From Burkholderiales bacterium (GTDB lineage Bacteria; Pseudomonadota; Gammaproteobacteria; Burkholderiales; WYBJ01), in contig JALHQN010000002.1 of the NCBI GenBank assembly GCA_022841915.1, positions 248,001 through 312,000 of the forward strand: a stretch of DNA of 64,000 nucleotides. Reading direction: 5' to 3'. Under the pieces are notes generated by a model, which worked only from the letters and a program-made list of their open reading frames with translations, made no database searches and was not told where the DNA came from. This document shows positions 9,587 to 18,535 of the stretch, piece after piece. The translations under genes were made by a program, and so were the position numbers. Each line of letters opens with the position of its first letter. Position 1 is the stretch's first letter.

Positions 9587-9605
9587 ACACAGGCGGCGCG
9601 CGGTC

Positions 9606-10304
9606 CTATTCCGGGAGATAGCCCGCGGTGAAGGACACGAGCCGCCATGCCCCGCCCTGGGGCGAGAAGCAAGCCATGTGTTCGATCGGGCTGCGAATAT
9701 GCTCTTCGGGTACGAAGCCGTGTCCGCCTGGTGCCCGGATGCGCGTCCATTTTTGGGGGAACCCGGGGGTGATGTCGGCGACCTCCCAGTCTTCCACCGG
9801 CACCAGCTCGAAACCGAGTCGGGCAATCGTGCGTGCGCCCGAGGAAGGCTCGCTCTTCACCAGCACGTCGTCGGCCACGATGGCGCCGAAGCGAAAAGGG
9901 TCGAAGTCGGTGGGCCACTTGGCCGCAACATAGGGCGCGCAAAAGCGCGCTTGCCCGCGTTCGTCCTTGACGAAGGCCCCGCCGAGCGTGACGGCCTTGT
10001 AGAGTTCGCGCCACATGGGGCTCTTGTCGTCCTCGAGGCTCCAGCGCCGGCGGAACTCATCCAGGCCCGTCTTCTCGCCGGGACCGTTGTCCACGTTCGG
10101 ATCGATGGCGGTCAGCAGCGCACTGCGGTTCTTTGCCTCCAGGGCATCGAGCAGATTCTTCTTGTACGTCTGCCAGCCCCGGTTATCCGCACCCTCGTCG
10201 ATCGGCCGGAAAACCATATCCTGGGCGCAGGCGGGCGCCCAGATCGCGGCCATCGCGATCAGGCAGGCGCCCGCTGCAGTCCAACGGCGAAGTGCGGCGC
10301 GCAT
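9606..10304 (-). CDS. Secreted protein of unknown function with C-terminal SH3-like domain
   Basis: 232 residues if started at the ATG complementary to 10302-10304. That start gives a good Sec signal peptide (two Arg, then [15 protein letters not shown], cleavage near ACAQD). A longer in-frame start would put about 37 unhelpful residues before it. The mature part has a DEFRRRW segment at about 85-95. A bacterial SH3-like stretch follows: [19 protein letters not shown], then [17 protein letters not shown]. Such domains often bind cell-wall peptides or sit in periplasmic proteins. It is convergent with the cyclase-FHA gene (19-bp gap) and divergent from tex. No enzyme motif is recognised. Confidence 0.8.
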   Translation of the reverse strand: MRAALRRWTAAGACLIAMAAIWAPACAQDMVFRPIDEGADNRGWQTYKKNLLDALEAKNRSALLTAIDPNVDNGPGEKTGLDEFRRRWSLEDDKSPMWRELYKAVTLGGAFVKDERGQARFCAPYVAAKWPTDFDPFRFGAIVADDVLVKSEPSSGARTIARLGFELVPVEDWEVADITPGFPQKWTRIRAPGGHGFVPEEHIRSPIEHMACFSPQGGAWRLVSFTAGYLPE

Positions 10305-10611
10305 GCGGCCTCGCCGTTCGCTCAGGGCGGCGGCCAGGGAGACGGCTCGCAGGGCAAGAGGTTCACGCCGGACAGTTCGAAGTGCGCGGCGCGCACGCGG
10401 GCAGGACGAGATCAAAGCGCATCAATCCTTGAAGTTCGAATCACGGCGCAATGGTAAGCCTTGGACTCTAGGTTGGCGAATCCGGCAGGCTGCTCAGCAA
10501 CGCAGCGGGCGCAGTGCACATCGTCGCTCGATTCTCTCACGGGAAGTAGAAACGTCCGTGCGCCGCATCGTGTGGCAGAATCCGCGCTTTTCCCGAGCCG
10601 ACTGGGTCTTC
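10305..10611. other. Divergent intergenic region between secreted protein gene and tex
   Basis: No gene is supported here. CAGAAT at 10576-10581, preceded by TG one base upstream, resembles an extended -10 for tex and would place the start of transcription about 25 nt before its ATG. The -35 position is poor. A TTCGAATC string near 10433 resembles a tRNA T-loop, but no acceptor or anticodon arm can be drawn around it. Confidence 0.35.
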
Positions 10612-13020
10612 ATGGCTGCTACTGTTCTACCCTCAAACACGCAGGAAAAGATTGTCCGACAAATCGCCGAGGAACTCGCTTGCCGTCCGGCGCAGGTGGC
10701 TGCGGCGGTCGGTTTGCTCGACGAGGGCGCCACGGTTCCCTTCATTGCGCGTTACCGCAAGGAAGTGACGGGCAGCCTCGACGACACGCAACTACGCAAT
10801 CTGGAAGAGCGGCTCACCTACCTGCGTGAACTCGAAGAGCGGCGCGCGGCTGTGCTTGCCTCGATTGCCGAACAAGGCAAGCTTAGCCCCGAGTTGGCGG
10901 TATCGATCGAAGCCGCCGGCACCAAGCAGAGCATCGAAGACCTCTATCTGCCGTTCAAGCCCAAGCGGCGCACGCGGGCGCAGATTGCGCGGGAGGCGGG
11001 CCTCGAGCCGCTCGCAGACGCTTTGCTGGGCGATCCCATGCTGGATCCCGCGGTGGAGGCGGCGAAGTACGTGAACGCAGAAGCTCAGGTCAAGGATGCC
11101 AAGGCGGCGCTCGAAGGCGCACGCGACATCTTGTCGGAGCGCTTTGCCGAGGAAGCCGCGCTGATCGGCGGTCTGCGCGACTGGCTGTGGGAAGACGGGG
11201 TGATCCGCTCGACGATGGTCGAGGGCAAGGCGGACGAGGGCGCGAAGTTCCGCGATTACTTCGACTACTCCGAGCCAATCGCACGGATCCCGTCCCATCG
11301 CGCGCTGGCGCTCTTCCGGGGGTGGCACGCTGGTGTGCTCTCGATCCGGTTGGGGCTCGACGCCGAACGCGAGGCCCTCGTCCCTCACCCGGCCGAAGGG
11401 CGCATCGCGACGTTCGCCGGCATCTCGCAGCAGGGCCGCCCGGCGGACAAATGGCTGGGCGATGTGTGCCGCTGGACTTGGCGGGTCAAGGTTCATCCGC
11501 AGCTGGAAACCGATCTGTTCCGTCGTTTGCGCGAAGCGGCCGAAACCGAGGCCATCCGGGTGTTCGGCCAGAACTTGCGCGACTTGTTGCTGGCCGCACC
11601 GGCCGGACCCAAGGCCGTGATGGGACTGGATCCGGGACTTCGCACCGGAGTGAAGGTCGCCGTGGTCGATGCGACCGGCAAGCTGCTCGACACCGCGACG
11701 ATCTATCCGCACGAACCGCGCCGCGACTGGGACGGATCCATCGCGGTTCTGGCGGCGCTGGCGGCACGGCACGACGTGCGCCTGGTGTCGATCGGCAACG
11801 GCACCGCATCGCGCGAGACCGACCGCTTGGCGGCCGATCTGATCAAGCTTCACCCGCAGATCAAGCTCACGCGCGTGGTCGTGAGCGAAGCCGGCGCCTC
11901 GATCTACTCGGCCTCGGAGTTGGCGGCGAAGGAGTTTCCCGATCTGGACGTCAGCCTGCGCGGCGCGGTTTCGATCGCCCGACGATTGCAGGATCCGTTG
12001 GCCGAACTGGTGAAGATCGAGCCCAAGGCGATCGGTGTCGGACAATATCAGCACGATGTGAATCAACGCGACCTGGCGCGCTCGCTCGACGGCGTGGTCG
12101 AGGATTGCGTCAATGCCGTTGGCGTGGACGTCAACACGGCGTCCGCGCCGCTGCTGGCGAGGGTGTCCGGGCTCAACAGCACGCTCGCCCGCAGCATCGT
12201 CAACTATCGCGAATCCAACGGCGCCTTTCGCAGTCGTGATGCGCTCAAGGCCGTGCCCTACCTGGGCGCCAAGACCTTCGAGCAGGCCGCGGGTTTCCTG
12301 CGCATCATGGACGGCGAGAATCCGCTCGACCGTTCGGCGGTTCACCCCGAGGCCTATCCGCTGGTCGAACGGATCCTGGGGAAGCTCAAGAAGGAGGTGC
12401 GTGACGTCATGGGCCGCAGCGATGTTCTGCGGCAGGTGGCGCCCAAGGAGTTCACCGACGAGCGGTTCGGGCTGCCGACGGTGCAGGACGTGCTGGTGGA
12501 ATTGGAGAAGCCAGGTCGGGATCCGCGGCCCGAGTTTCGCTCGGCACAGTTCCGTGACGGCGTCGAGAGCCTCAAGGATCTGGAAGTCGGCATGGTGTTG
12601 GAGGGGGTGGTCACCAATGTGGCGAACTTCGGCGCGTTCGTGGACATCGGCGTGCATCAGGACGGCCTGGTGCACGTCTCCGCGCTCTCGAGCCGCTTCG
12701 TGAAAGATCCGCGCGAGGTGGTGAAGGCGGGCGAGCTGGTCAAGGTGAAGGTGGTGGAGGTCGATCTGCCTCGTCAGCGCATCGCACTCACCATGCGCCT
12801 CGACGATCCGGTCGGCGAGCGTGGCGCGGTCGACAGGGCCGATGCGCCCAGAGGCGCCAAGCCCGATCGCGGCGCGCGTGCCGACCAGCGCCCGGCGTCC
12901 CGCACCGGCGGGCGCGACGCGGGCGGCAGCCGGCCCGCGACGGCTCGTCCCAGCCCTCAACCCAAGCAGCTCGACGGCCCCATGGCGGCGGCATTCGCCA
13001 AGCTGCGCGGAGGCGGCTGA
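10612..13020 (+). CDS. tex: Tex, transcription accessory / RNA-binding protein
   Basis: 802-residue cytoplasmic nucleic-acid-binding protein. Homologues affect transcription and toxin expression in Bordetella and Pseudomonas. The start ATG at 10612 ([20 protein letters not shown]) gives the normal length; the open frame extends further upstream without homology. Order of parts: N-terminal helical Tex domain (1-~200, with [20 protein letters not shown]), YqgF/RuvX-like nuclease-fold domain (~330-450, [16 protein letters not shown]), helix-hairpin-helix repeats (~500-560, [17 protein letters not shown]), and an S1 RNA-binding domain (~660-730, [18 protein letters not shown]). An Arg/Ala/Pro-rich tail of about 60 residues follows. 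It sits within the carboxylase region, but its housekeeping role makes a pathway link doubtful. Confidence 0.97.
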   Translation: MAATVLPSNTQEKIVRQIAEELACRPAQVAAAVGLLDEGATVPFIARYRKEVTGSLDDTQLRNLEERLTYLRELEERRAAVLASIAEQGKLSPELAVSIEAAGTKQSIEDLYLPFKPKRRTRAQIAREAGLEPLADALLGDPMLDPAVEAAKYVNAEAQVKDAKAALEGARDILSERFAEEAALIGGLRDWLWEDGVIRSTMVEGKADEGAKFRDYFDYSEPIARIPSHRALALFRGWHAGVLSIRLGLDAEREALVPHPAEGRIATFAGISQQGRPADKWLGDVCRWTWRVKVHPQLETDLFRRLREAAETEAIRVFGQNLRDLLLAAPAGPKAVMGLDPGLRTGVKVAVVDATGKLLDTATIYPHEPRRDWDGSIAVLAALAARHDVRLVSIGNGTASRETDRLAADLIKLHPQIKLTRVVVSEAGASIYSASELAAKEFPDLDVSLRGAVSIARRLQDPLAELVKIEPKAIGVGQYQHDVNQRDLARSLDGVVEDCVNAVGVDVNTASAPLLARVSGLNSTLARSIVNYRESNGAFRSRDALKAVPYLGAKTFEQAAGFLRIMDGENPLDRSAVHPEAYPLVERILGKLKKEVRDVMGRSDVLRQVAPKEFTDERFGLPTVQDVLVELEKPGRDPRPEFRSAQFRDGVESLKDLEVGMVLEGVVTNVANFGAFVDIGVHQDGLVHVSALSSRFVKDPREVVKAGELVKVKVVEVDLPRQRIALTMRLDDPVGERGAVDRADAPRGAKPDRGARADQRPASRTGGRDAGGSRPATARPSPQPKQLDGPMAAAFAKLRGGG

Positions 13021-13132
13021 TCTCGTCGCGGCAGCCCATGTCTTTGTCATCGCTGCATCGAGGGACGGTGCCTTGCCGTCCGGACGCAGCGCGAAGCGAA
13101 GGCGCAGCATGGGAGGTCATGATGCTGCGTGC

Positions 13133-13138
13133 TAGAAT
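13133..13138 (+). promoter_or_regulatory. Extended -10 promoter element for the biotin carrier gene
   Basis: TAGAAT at 13133-13138 is preceded by TG and one spacer base (TGCTAGAAT), the extended -10 arrangement. The -35 position is weak. It lies 46 nt before the ATG of the biotin carrier gene and downstream of the tex stop codon. Confidence 0.5.
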
Positions 13139-13184
13139 CCGTTCCTGAATGTTTCGTCGGCACTCATCTCAAGCGGGGAGCAGC

Positions 13185-13406
13185 ATGGCTAGAATCGAGA
13201 TCAAGTCGGAAATCACCGGTACCGTATGGCAACTCAAGACGGAGGTCGGTGCCCAGGTCGAAGAGGGCGATACGCTGATCGTCATCGAATCCATGAAGAT
13301 GGAAATTCCGGTCATCACCGAGGATGGCGGGACGGTCAAAGAGATTCTCGTGAAAGAGAAGGACCCGGTCGCCGAGGGTCAGGTAGTCGCGATCATCGAA
13401 GGCTAG
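13185..13406 (+). CDS. Stand-alone biotinyl (biotin carboxyl carrier) domain protein
   Basis: 73-residue protein that is essentially one biotinyl-lipoyl domain. The biotinylation motif is ESMKME with Lys38 as the attachment site, between two half-barrel repeats (TGTVWQLKTEVGAQVEEGD and GGTVKEILVKEKDPVAEGQ). The start ATG at 13185 follows a strong GGGGAG ribosome site (13175-13180). It is predicted to shuttle carboxybiotin from the biotin carboxylase (22017) to one or more of the four carboxyltransferases. This is the only biotin carrier in the window. It has its own promoter and terminator and so may be expressed independently of the GntR-controlled operon. Confidence 0.93.
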   Translation: MARIEIKSEITGTVWQLKTEVGAQVEEGDTLIVIESMKMEIPVITEDGGTVKEILVKEKDPVAEGQVVAIIEG

Positions 13407-13453
13407 AGCAAACGGCACGGGACTGCCCCTAGGGGCGTTCCCGAGCAGATGCG

Positions 13454-13492
13454 ATCGGGGGCAGGCTTTGCAGCCTGTCCCCGATTTGTTTT
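13454..13492 (+). terminator. Rho-independent terminator after the biotin carrier gene
   Basis: A 13-bp stem (13454-13466 with 13473-13485, one G-U pair) with a 6-nt loop (13467-13472) is followed by TTTGTTTT. The T-run overlaps the end of the convergent GntR gene (TAA complementary to 13491-13493). It is read as a terminator for the + strand. On the minus strand the stem is not followed by a U-run. Confidence 0.87.
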
Positions 13493-14237
13493 AGATCGCT
13501 CGCGCCGCGAGCAACCTGATCGCTGCGTCCTTCGACTCGAGGACGCGTTCGCGTGCGATCTGTTCGGCCTCGGCACCGTTCCCATCGCGGATCGCATTTA
13601 CCAGCCGCTGCCAGCGCTGCACCGATTGTCGGCGGCGCTCGGGGGTCGAGAGGCCGAGTCGGGAATAGCGTGCGGTCTGCTGTTCCAGCGACGTCAGATA
13701 AGCGCTCAGCCGCCGGTTGGGCGTGGCGCGGTTGAGCACACGGTTGATCTGCAGCACGGTCTCGACGTAAGCCTCGCCGCTTTCGGCGGTACGTGCGCAA
13801 CGAGCGAGCTTGGCAACCTCCGCTTCGAGCAGCGGCAGCACCAGCGCACGGGCCTCGGACTCGGCCACCGTACGGTCTCGCAGGCCGTTGAGCACGGCGC
13901 GTATCTCGAAAATCTCCCGCACCTCGTCGATCGTGAGCTTGGTCACCATGGCGCCGCGGCGGGGGAGGATCGTGATGAGTCCATCCTTCTCCAGCAAACG
14001 CAGCGCTTCGCGGGCCGGTCCTCGGCTCACCGCGAATTCGCTGGCGAGCGTTTCTTCCCGAACGCGCTGTCCCGGGGAATACACGCCGCTCAGGATGCGC
14101 TCGGCAAGGCGAGCGGCGATCTGTTCGGGCAGTGAGCGCGTGAGCGGCTCCACGGGATGCGAGAAGTCGGCTGTCGCCAGCGGCGCATCGTGCGCAGCCC
14201 CTTGCTTGGCGCTCAGGGTCAGTTCGGTAGAAGACAT
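13491..14237 (-). CDS. GntR-family transcriptional regulator, FadR/FCD subfamily
   Basis: 248 residues. A winged helix-turn-helix at about 35-100 (LPEQIAARLAERILSG, ETLASEFAVSRGPAREALRL, GMVTK-like wing in RRGAMVTKLT) is followed by an all-helical FCD ligand-binding domain. The His residues that bind metal in one FCD subgroup are not seen at the expected places, so an acyl-type ligand without metal is plausible. The gene is divergent from the third carboxyltransferase gene. A perfect ATTGTCAACAAT palindrome lies between them and overlaps promoter elements of both, as expected for a local, self-regulating repressor. The -10 box lies so close to the ATG that the mRNA may be leaderless. Confidence 0.9.
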   Translation of the reverse strand: MSSTELTLSAKQGAAHDAPLATADFSHPVEPLTRSLPEQIAARLAERILSGVYSPGQRVREETLASEFAVSRGPAREALRLLEKDGLITILPRRGAMVTKLTIDEVREIFEIRAVLNGLRDRTVAESEARALVLPLLEAEVAKLARCARTAESGEAYVETVLQINRVLNRATPNRRLSAYLTSLEQQTARYSRLGLSTPERRRQSVQRWQRLVNAIRDGNGAEAEQIARERVLESKDAAIRLLAARAI

Positions 14238-14243
14238 GGCGCG

Positions 14244-14273
14244 ACCATACTCGGGCTATTGTCGGATTGTCAA
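14244..14273 (-). promoter_or_regulatory. Predicted promoter of the GntR gene (minus strand)
   Basis: On the minus strand TTGACA (complement of 14268-14273) is separated by 18 nt from TATGGT (complement of 14244-14249). The palindromic operator covers its -35. The predicted start of transcription falls at or next to the ATG at 14237, so the message may have no leader. Confidence 0.55.
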
Positions 14274-14277
14274 CAAT
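14258..14277. promoter_or_regulatory. Predicted GntR operator: perfect palindrome with flanking half-site
   Basis: ATTGTCAACAAT at 14266-14277 is a perfect inverted repeat (ATTGT-CA-ACAAT) with the GT...AC core common to FadR-type operators. An extra ATTGTC half-site at 14258-14263 lies 8 bp upstream. The site overlaps the GntR gene's -35 and ends 4 bp before the -35 of the divergent carboxyltransferase promoter. Binding there could repress both. Confidence 0.65.
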
Positions 14278-14281
14278 CATC

Positions 14282-14310
14282 TTGACAGCAATCTGGCTGC
14301 AACCTAGCAT
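14282..14310 (+). promoter_or_regulatory. Sigma70-type promoter of the carboxyltransferase 3 / molybdoenzyme / ETF operon
   Basis: TTGACA (14282-14287) is followed by exactly 17 nt and TAGCAT (14305-14310). This is a consensus -35, ideal spacing and a fair -10. It leaves a leader of about 100 nt before the ATG at 14420. It is the best-looking promoter in the region and stands beside the GntR operator. Confidence 0.75.
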
Positions 14311-14419
14311 CCGCCTGACGTACCGATCCGGTGCGCCCCCGGAGGGGAACCACAAGGTGCCTGCTGGCCGGTCTGGCGCAGGTGGAGCCAGACCGAGCGA
14401 ACCCATAGAACGGACACTC

Positions 14420-15988
14420 ATGAGCTGGAAGGAAGAAGTCGAGGAGATCCACTATCGCCGCAAGCTCGCCGAGGCCTGCGGCGGCGAGGAAGCCGTCGCC
14501 AAGCATCATGCGCTGGGCAAGCTCACGGTACGCGAGCGCATCTCGGGAATCCTCGATTCGGGGTCCTTCCAGGAAGTCGGCAAGCTCGCCGGTCGAGGCA
14601 AGTACGACAAGGACGGCAAGCTGATCGGGTTCGAGCCCGCATCGTACGTGATGGGGATCGGGGCGATCGACGGCCGGCCAGTCGCCATCGGCGGAGAGGA
14701 CTACACCATTCGCGCTGGCACCGGCTTCGGCAGCGATCGGCGCAAGGGCGGGCAGGGCGGCTTCATCGAAGATCTCGCTTACGAGTTTCGCGTGCCGCTG
14801 ATCAATCTGGTCGACGGCACGGGCGGCACGGTGAACACGGCCAAGCGCAAGGGATTCAGCGTGGTGCCGGGTTATGGTCAAGACGGTTTCGAGCGCTCGG
14901 TCGATTTGATGGGCGTCGTGCCGGTCGTCAGCGCCGTGCTCGGCACGTCGGCCGGGGGGCCTTCGGCTCGCGCCATTCTTTGCCACTTCTCCGTCATGGT
15001 CCGCGGCCAGAGCCACATTTTCGCGGCCGGTCCGCCCGTCGTGGAGCGCAATTTCGGCGTCAAGCTCACCAAGGAAGAGCTGGGCGGCGCCAAGGTGGCA
15101 GCCGACACGGCAGGCACCATCGACAACGTGGCCGAGACCGAGCAGGAAGCGTTCGAGATGATTCGCCGCTTCCTCTCCTATCTGCCGACCAACGTCTGGG
15201 AACTGCCGCCGCGCGTGCCGTGCAGCGATCCGCCGGATCGTGCCGAGGAAGCGCTGCTCGACATCATCCCCCGCAATGCGCGCCAGGCGTACAACATGCG
15301 CCGGCTGCTGGGACTGGTCGTCGACCGCGACTCGCTGTTCGAGATTCAGCCGAGCTTCGGCCGCGCCGTGATCACGACCTTCGCGCGTTTGAACGGTCAT
15401 GTCGTCGGCATCGTCGCCAACAACCCGATGTTCGGCGGCATCATGGACACGAAGGCGGCGCGCAAGCAGGGTCATTTCGTCGAGCTCTGCGACATGTTCA
15501 ACGTCCCCATCGTTTTCTTCGCCGATATTCCGGGCTTCCTCATCGGCAAGGAATCCGAGGAAGAGGCCGTGCTGCGCGAAGGCGTCCGCGCGCGGTATAT
15601 CGGATTGCAGGTGACCGTGCCGGTGTTCACGGTGCTCGTGCGCCGCTGCTACGGCATGGCGGGGGGCGGCGTGATCGACAGACGCGGCCTCAACTTCAAG
15701 ATCGCCTGGCCGTCGGCCGAGTGGGGATCCCTGCCCCTGGAAGGCGGTGTGCGCGCGGCGTACAAGCGCGAAATCGACGCTGCGCCCGATCCGGTCCAGA
15801 AGGAAAAGGAACTCGAAGCCGAACTGCGGCGTTTGAATTCGCCCTTCCTCACTGCCGAGGGTTTCGGCATCGAGGACTTGATCGATCCGCGCGAGACCCG
15901 CGCCTATCTGTGCCGCTTTCTCGAAGCCTGTCAGCCGCGCATGCGCACGCAAACCGGGCCCAAGCCGAAAATCGGCGTCCGGCCCTGA
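14420..15988 (+). CDS. Acyl-CoA carboxylase carboxyltransferase (beta) subunit, paralogue 3 (divergent type)
   Basis: 522-residue member of the same carboxyltransferase family but the most divergent of the four. The N-domain oxyanion segment reads LVDGTGGTVN instead of GESxGARxPD. The C-domain keeps MDTKAARKQGHFVELCD and ADIPGFLIGKESEEEAV. The ATG at 14420 is chosen because homology begins there (SWKEEVEEIHYRRKLAEACG). The frame stays open upstream into the promoter region, which argues against a longer protein. It is the first gene of the GntR-controlled transcript, followed by two molybdoenzyme genes 32 bp later. It may use a different acyl-CoA from the others, or form a mixed carboxyltransferase with one of them. 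Confidence 0.9.
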   Translation: MSWKEEVEEIHYRRKLAEACGGEEAVAKHHALGKLTVRERISGILDSGSFQEVGKLAGRGKYDKDGKLIGFEPASYVMGIGAIDGRPVAIGGEDYTIRAGTGFGSDRRKGGQGGFIEDLAYEFRVPLINLVDGTGGTVNTAKRKGFSVVPGYGQDGFERSVDLMGVVPVVSAVLGTSAGGPSARAILCHFSVMVRGQSHIFAAGPPVVERNFGVKLTKEELGGAKVAADTAGTIDNVAETEQEAFEMIRRFLSYLPTNVWELPPRVPCSDPPDRAEEALLDIIPRNARQAYNMRRLLGLVVDRDSLFEIQPSFGRAVITTFARLNGHVVGIVANNPMFGGIMDTKAARKQGHFVELCDMFNVPIVFFADIPGFLIGKESEEEAVLREGVRARYIGLQVTVPVFTVLVRRCYGMAGGGVIDRRGLNFKIAWPSAEWGSLPLEGGVRAAYKREIDAAPDPVQKEKELEAELRRLNSPFLTAEGFGIEDLIDPRETRAYLCRFLEACQPRMRTQTGPKPKIGVRP

Positions 15989-16020
15989 TGTCACGGAACC
16001 GAACGTAAAGGAACGAGATC

Positions 16021-17262
16021 ATGCCGAAGCGAGAGATCGAGGGCGACTGGGTGATGGGCTGGCCCGACCGCAAGCGCCTGAGCCTGATGGCAGGCAAGGA
16101 TGCCGACGGTCGCGTCATCAACGGCCGTTCGCCTGTGCTCGACCTGGAAGGCCTGATCACGCCGACCGATGCCTACTACATCGTCAATCAGCTCGAGGTG
16201 CCCGAGCCGGTCTATCCCGACGACTGGCGATTGGTCATCTCCGGCGCGGTCGAGCGGCCGATCGAGATCGGACTGGAGGATTTGCGCAAGCTCCCCGGAC
16301 GCACGGTGCGTGCGGTGACCGAGTGCGCGGGCAACGATGCCGGCTTCTTCGACTACCTTACCAAGGGCGGCAAGAAGCCCTCCCGTCGCAATCAGCAAGA
16401 CATGCAAAAGCGCGCCGAAATGCGCGTGAAGGGGGCGGTGCCCAGCGAAGCCGAAGTGAGCTCCGAATCGACCACGACCTGCGCTGTCTCGGCCGGTGAA
16501 TTTACCGGCGTGCCGCTCGCCGAAGTACTCAAGCTCGCCGGGCTCAAGCCGTCCGCGCTGGCCGTGCGCGCCGAAGGTTTCGATACCGGACGGCCCGACC
16601 CGGCCGTGCAGTTCCGTTCGGTGGGAACGACCGACTACACCTATGTCGACCCGGGCGTCATCAACTACGACAAGGGGCTGCCGCTCGCCAAGGCGCTGCA
16701 TCCGGATACGATCCTCGCCTGGGGCATGAACGGCGAGTATCTCTCGCATATCCATGGCGGTCCGGTGCGTCTGGTCACCCCAGGCTGGTCGGGCAACTGG
16801 TGGGTGAAGTGGCTGCAGAAGCTCGAAGTGACCGAGCAGATGCCACCGTGCTACCACCAGACGCATTACTTCGTGCTCGGCAAGTCGGCCGACGATCCCG
16901 ACAAGATGCCCATCACCGCGATGGGCGTGCGCTGCATCATCACCGACCCGGTAGACGAGGATTCCCCGCTCGATGCCGGCGACCATGCCGTGCGCGGTCT
17001 GGCGTGGAGCGGCGAAGGCATGATCGCGCGCGTGGAAGTCAGCGTGGACGGTGGCAACACATGGAACGATGCCCACATCGAAGAGCCGCGCGAGCGCTGG
17101 TTGTGGGTGCGCTGGTCGTATCTGTGGGAGGCGAAGCCCGGCACGCATCGCATCATGGCGCGCGCCACCGATGAAAAGGGCCGTGTGCAGCCGCAGATCC
17201 CGTGGAACTTCCAGCGCAAGCTCTGCGACTGGATCGGGCCCACGGATGTGACCGTGAAATGA
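16021..17262 (+). CDS. Sulfite-oxidase-fold molybdopterin oxidoreductase, cytoplasmic, copy 1
   Basis: 413 residues. Molybdopterin-binding domain (about 45-280) followed by the Mo-co dimerisation domain (about 300-410, RGLAWSGEGMIARVEVSVDG). Cys102 in VTECAGNDAGFF is the expected Mo ligand, and PGWSGNWWVKWL is the conserved SoxC/sulfite dehydrogenase-like segment. Position Arg190 of chicken sulfite oxidase (in CAGNRR) is Ala here, so sulfite is doubtful as substrate. There is no Tat or Sec signal and no heme domain, unlike the usual exported sulfite dehydrogenases. It is one of two tandem copies sharing their first 19 residues. Neighbouring ETF genes suggest ETF or another soluble carrier as electron partner, but this is inference. 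Confidence 0.85.
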   Translation: MPKREIEGDWVMGWPDRKRLSLMAGKDADGRVINGRSPVLDLEGLITPTDAYYIVNQLEVPEPVYPDDWRLVISGAVERPIEIGLEDLRKLPGRTVRAVTECAGNDAGFFDYLTKGGKKPSRRNQQDMQKRAEMRVKGAVPSEAEVSSESTTTCAVSAGEFTGVPLAEVLKLAGLKPSALAVRAEGFDTGRPDPAVQFRSVGTTDYTYVDPGVINYDKGLPLAKALHPDTILAWGMNGEYLSHIHGGPVRLVTPGWSGNWWVKWLQKLEVTEQMPPCYHQTHYFVLGKSADDPDKMPITAMGVRCIITDPVDEDSPLDAGDHAVRGLAWSGEGMIARVEVSVDGGNTWNDAHIEEPRERWLWVRWSYLWEAKPGTHRIMARATDEKGRVQPQIPWNFQRKLCDWIGPTDVTVK

Positions 17263-17288
17263 AGCAGCACGGATGCACGGAGCGATAG

Positions 17289-18533
17289 ATGCCGAAGCGC
17301 GAAATCGAGGGTGACTGGGTGATGGGGTGGCCGGACCGCAAGCGTCCGGAAATCGCCGCGGGCAAGGATGCCGACGGCCGAGTGATCTCTGGGCGGACCC
17401 AGATCCTCGAGCAGGAAGGTCTCATCACACCGACCAACAACTACTACATCGTCACCCAGCTCGACATTCCCGAGCCGGTGCATCCGGACGACTGGTCGCT
17501 CACGATCACCGGCGAAGTCGAGCGTCCGTTGACCCTCACCATCGAGGACTTGCGCAAGCTCCCCGGGCGCTCGGTGCGCGCGGTCACCGAGTGCGCGGGC
17601 AACGACGAAGGTTTCTTCGACTACGAGAAGCGCGGCGTCTCCAAACCTTCCCGCCGCTACGTGCCGGACTTCAAGCGCCGCGCGGCGCTCAAGGCTCAAG
17701 GCGTCATGCCTACCAACGACGAGTTGGCCGGCGAGATGGGCAACACCTGCGCGATGAGCGGCGGAGAGTTCACCGGGGTGCCGCTGGCGGAAGTCTTGCG
17801 TCGAGCCGGCCTCAAGCCCGGCGCGCAATGGATCTGGATGAAGGGGTTCGACAACGGCCGTCCGGATCCGACGATGCAATATCGCTCCATGGGCCGCTCC
17901 GACGTCAAGGTAGAGGATCCCGGTGTCATCAATTACGACAAGGGCCTGCCCTTGGACAAGGCGCTCGACCCGGACACGCTGCTCGCCTGGGCGCAGAACG
18001 GCGAGTGGCTGATGCATGTCCATGGGGCGCCGCTGCGCTGCATCGTGCCCGGCTGGTCGGGCAACTGGTGGGTGAAATGGCTCTCGCACATCGAAGTCAC
18101 GCGCGAGATGCCGCCTTGCTATCACCAGACGAAGTACTTCGTCTACGGCAAATCGCCGGACGACCCGAACAAGCCCATGCTCACCGCGATGGGCGTGCGC
18201 AACATCATCACCTATCCGCTGGACGAAGACTCTCCTCTGGAGCGCGGCTCGCACGCGATTCGGGGGCTGGCCTGGAGCGGCATGGGCGGCATTGCAAAGG
18301 TCGAGGTGAGCGTCGATGGCGGCGCCACCTGGAACGAAGCGCACATCGAGGAACCCCGCGAGCGCTGGCTCTGGGTGCGCTGGTCGTATCTGTGGCAGGT
18401 CGATGCGCCCGGTGCGTACCGCATCCTGGCGCGGGCGACCGACGTCAAAGGCCGTCTGCAGCCGCAGACGCCCTGGAACTATCAGCGCAAGCACTTCGAC
18501 GGCATCGTGCCGAGCGACGTGGTGGTGGAGTAA
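17289..18533 (+). CDS. Sulfite-oxidase-fold molybdopterin oxidoreductase, cytoplasmic, copy 2
   Basis: 414 residues, a tandem duplicate of the previous gene with an identical N-terminal 19 residues and the same domain order. Cys102 lies in VTECAGNDEGFF. The next positions are Asp-Glu where vertebrate enzymes have Arg-Arg. Other kept segments are SGGEFTGVPLAEVL, VINYDKGLPLDKAL and CIVPGWSGNWWVKWL. The Mo-co dimerisation domain ends the protein (GLAWSGMGGIAKVEVSVDGG). No signal peptide is seen. A gap of 26 bp separates it from copy 1, and the ETF beta gene starts 2 bp after its stop codon. Two copies may form a heterodimer or act on different substrates. Confidence 0.85.
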   Translation: MPKREIEGDWVMGWPDRKRPEIAAGKDADGRVISGRTQILEQEGLITPTNNYYIVTQLDIPEPVHPDDWSLTITGEVERPLTLTIEDLRKLPGRSVRAVTECAGNDEGFFDYEKRGVSKPSRRYVPDFKRRAALKAQGVMPTNDELAGEMGNTCAMSGGEFTGVPLAEVLRRAGLKPGAQWIWMKGFDNGRPDPTMQYRSMGRSDVKVEDPGVINYDKGLPLDKALDPDTLLAWAQNGEWLMHVHGAPLRCIVPGWSGNWWVKWLSHIEVTREMPPCYHQTKYFVYGKSPDDPNKPMLTAMGVRNIITYPLDEDSPLERGSHAIRGLAWSGMGGIAKVEVSVDGGATWNEAHIEEPRERWLWVRWSYLWQVDAPGAYRILARATDVKGRLQPQTPWNYQRKHFDGIVPSDVVVE

Positions 18534-18535
18534 GC

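Noticed and set aside
10425..10445. TTCGAATC resembling a tRNA T-loop
   Set aside because: No matching T-stem, anticodon arm or acceptor stem could be drawn around it.
13063..13081. Hairpin GGACGG/CCGTCC after tex as a terminator
   Set aside because: Six-bp stem without any T-run; not enough to call a terminator.
14270..15994. Minus-strand open frame of 574 codons opposite carboxyltransferase 3
   Set aside because: Composition is of antisense type and the + strand gene has full family motifs; a similar shadow lies opposite carboxyltransferase 2 (6079-7797).
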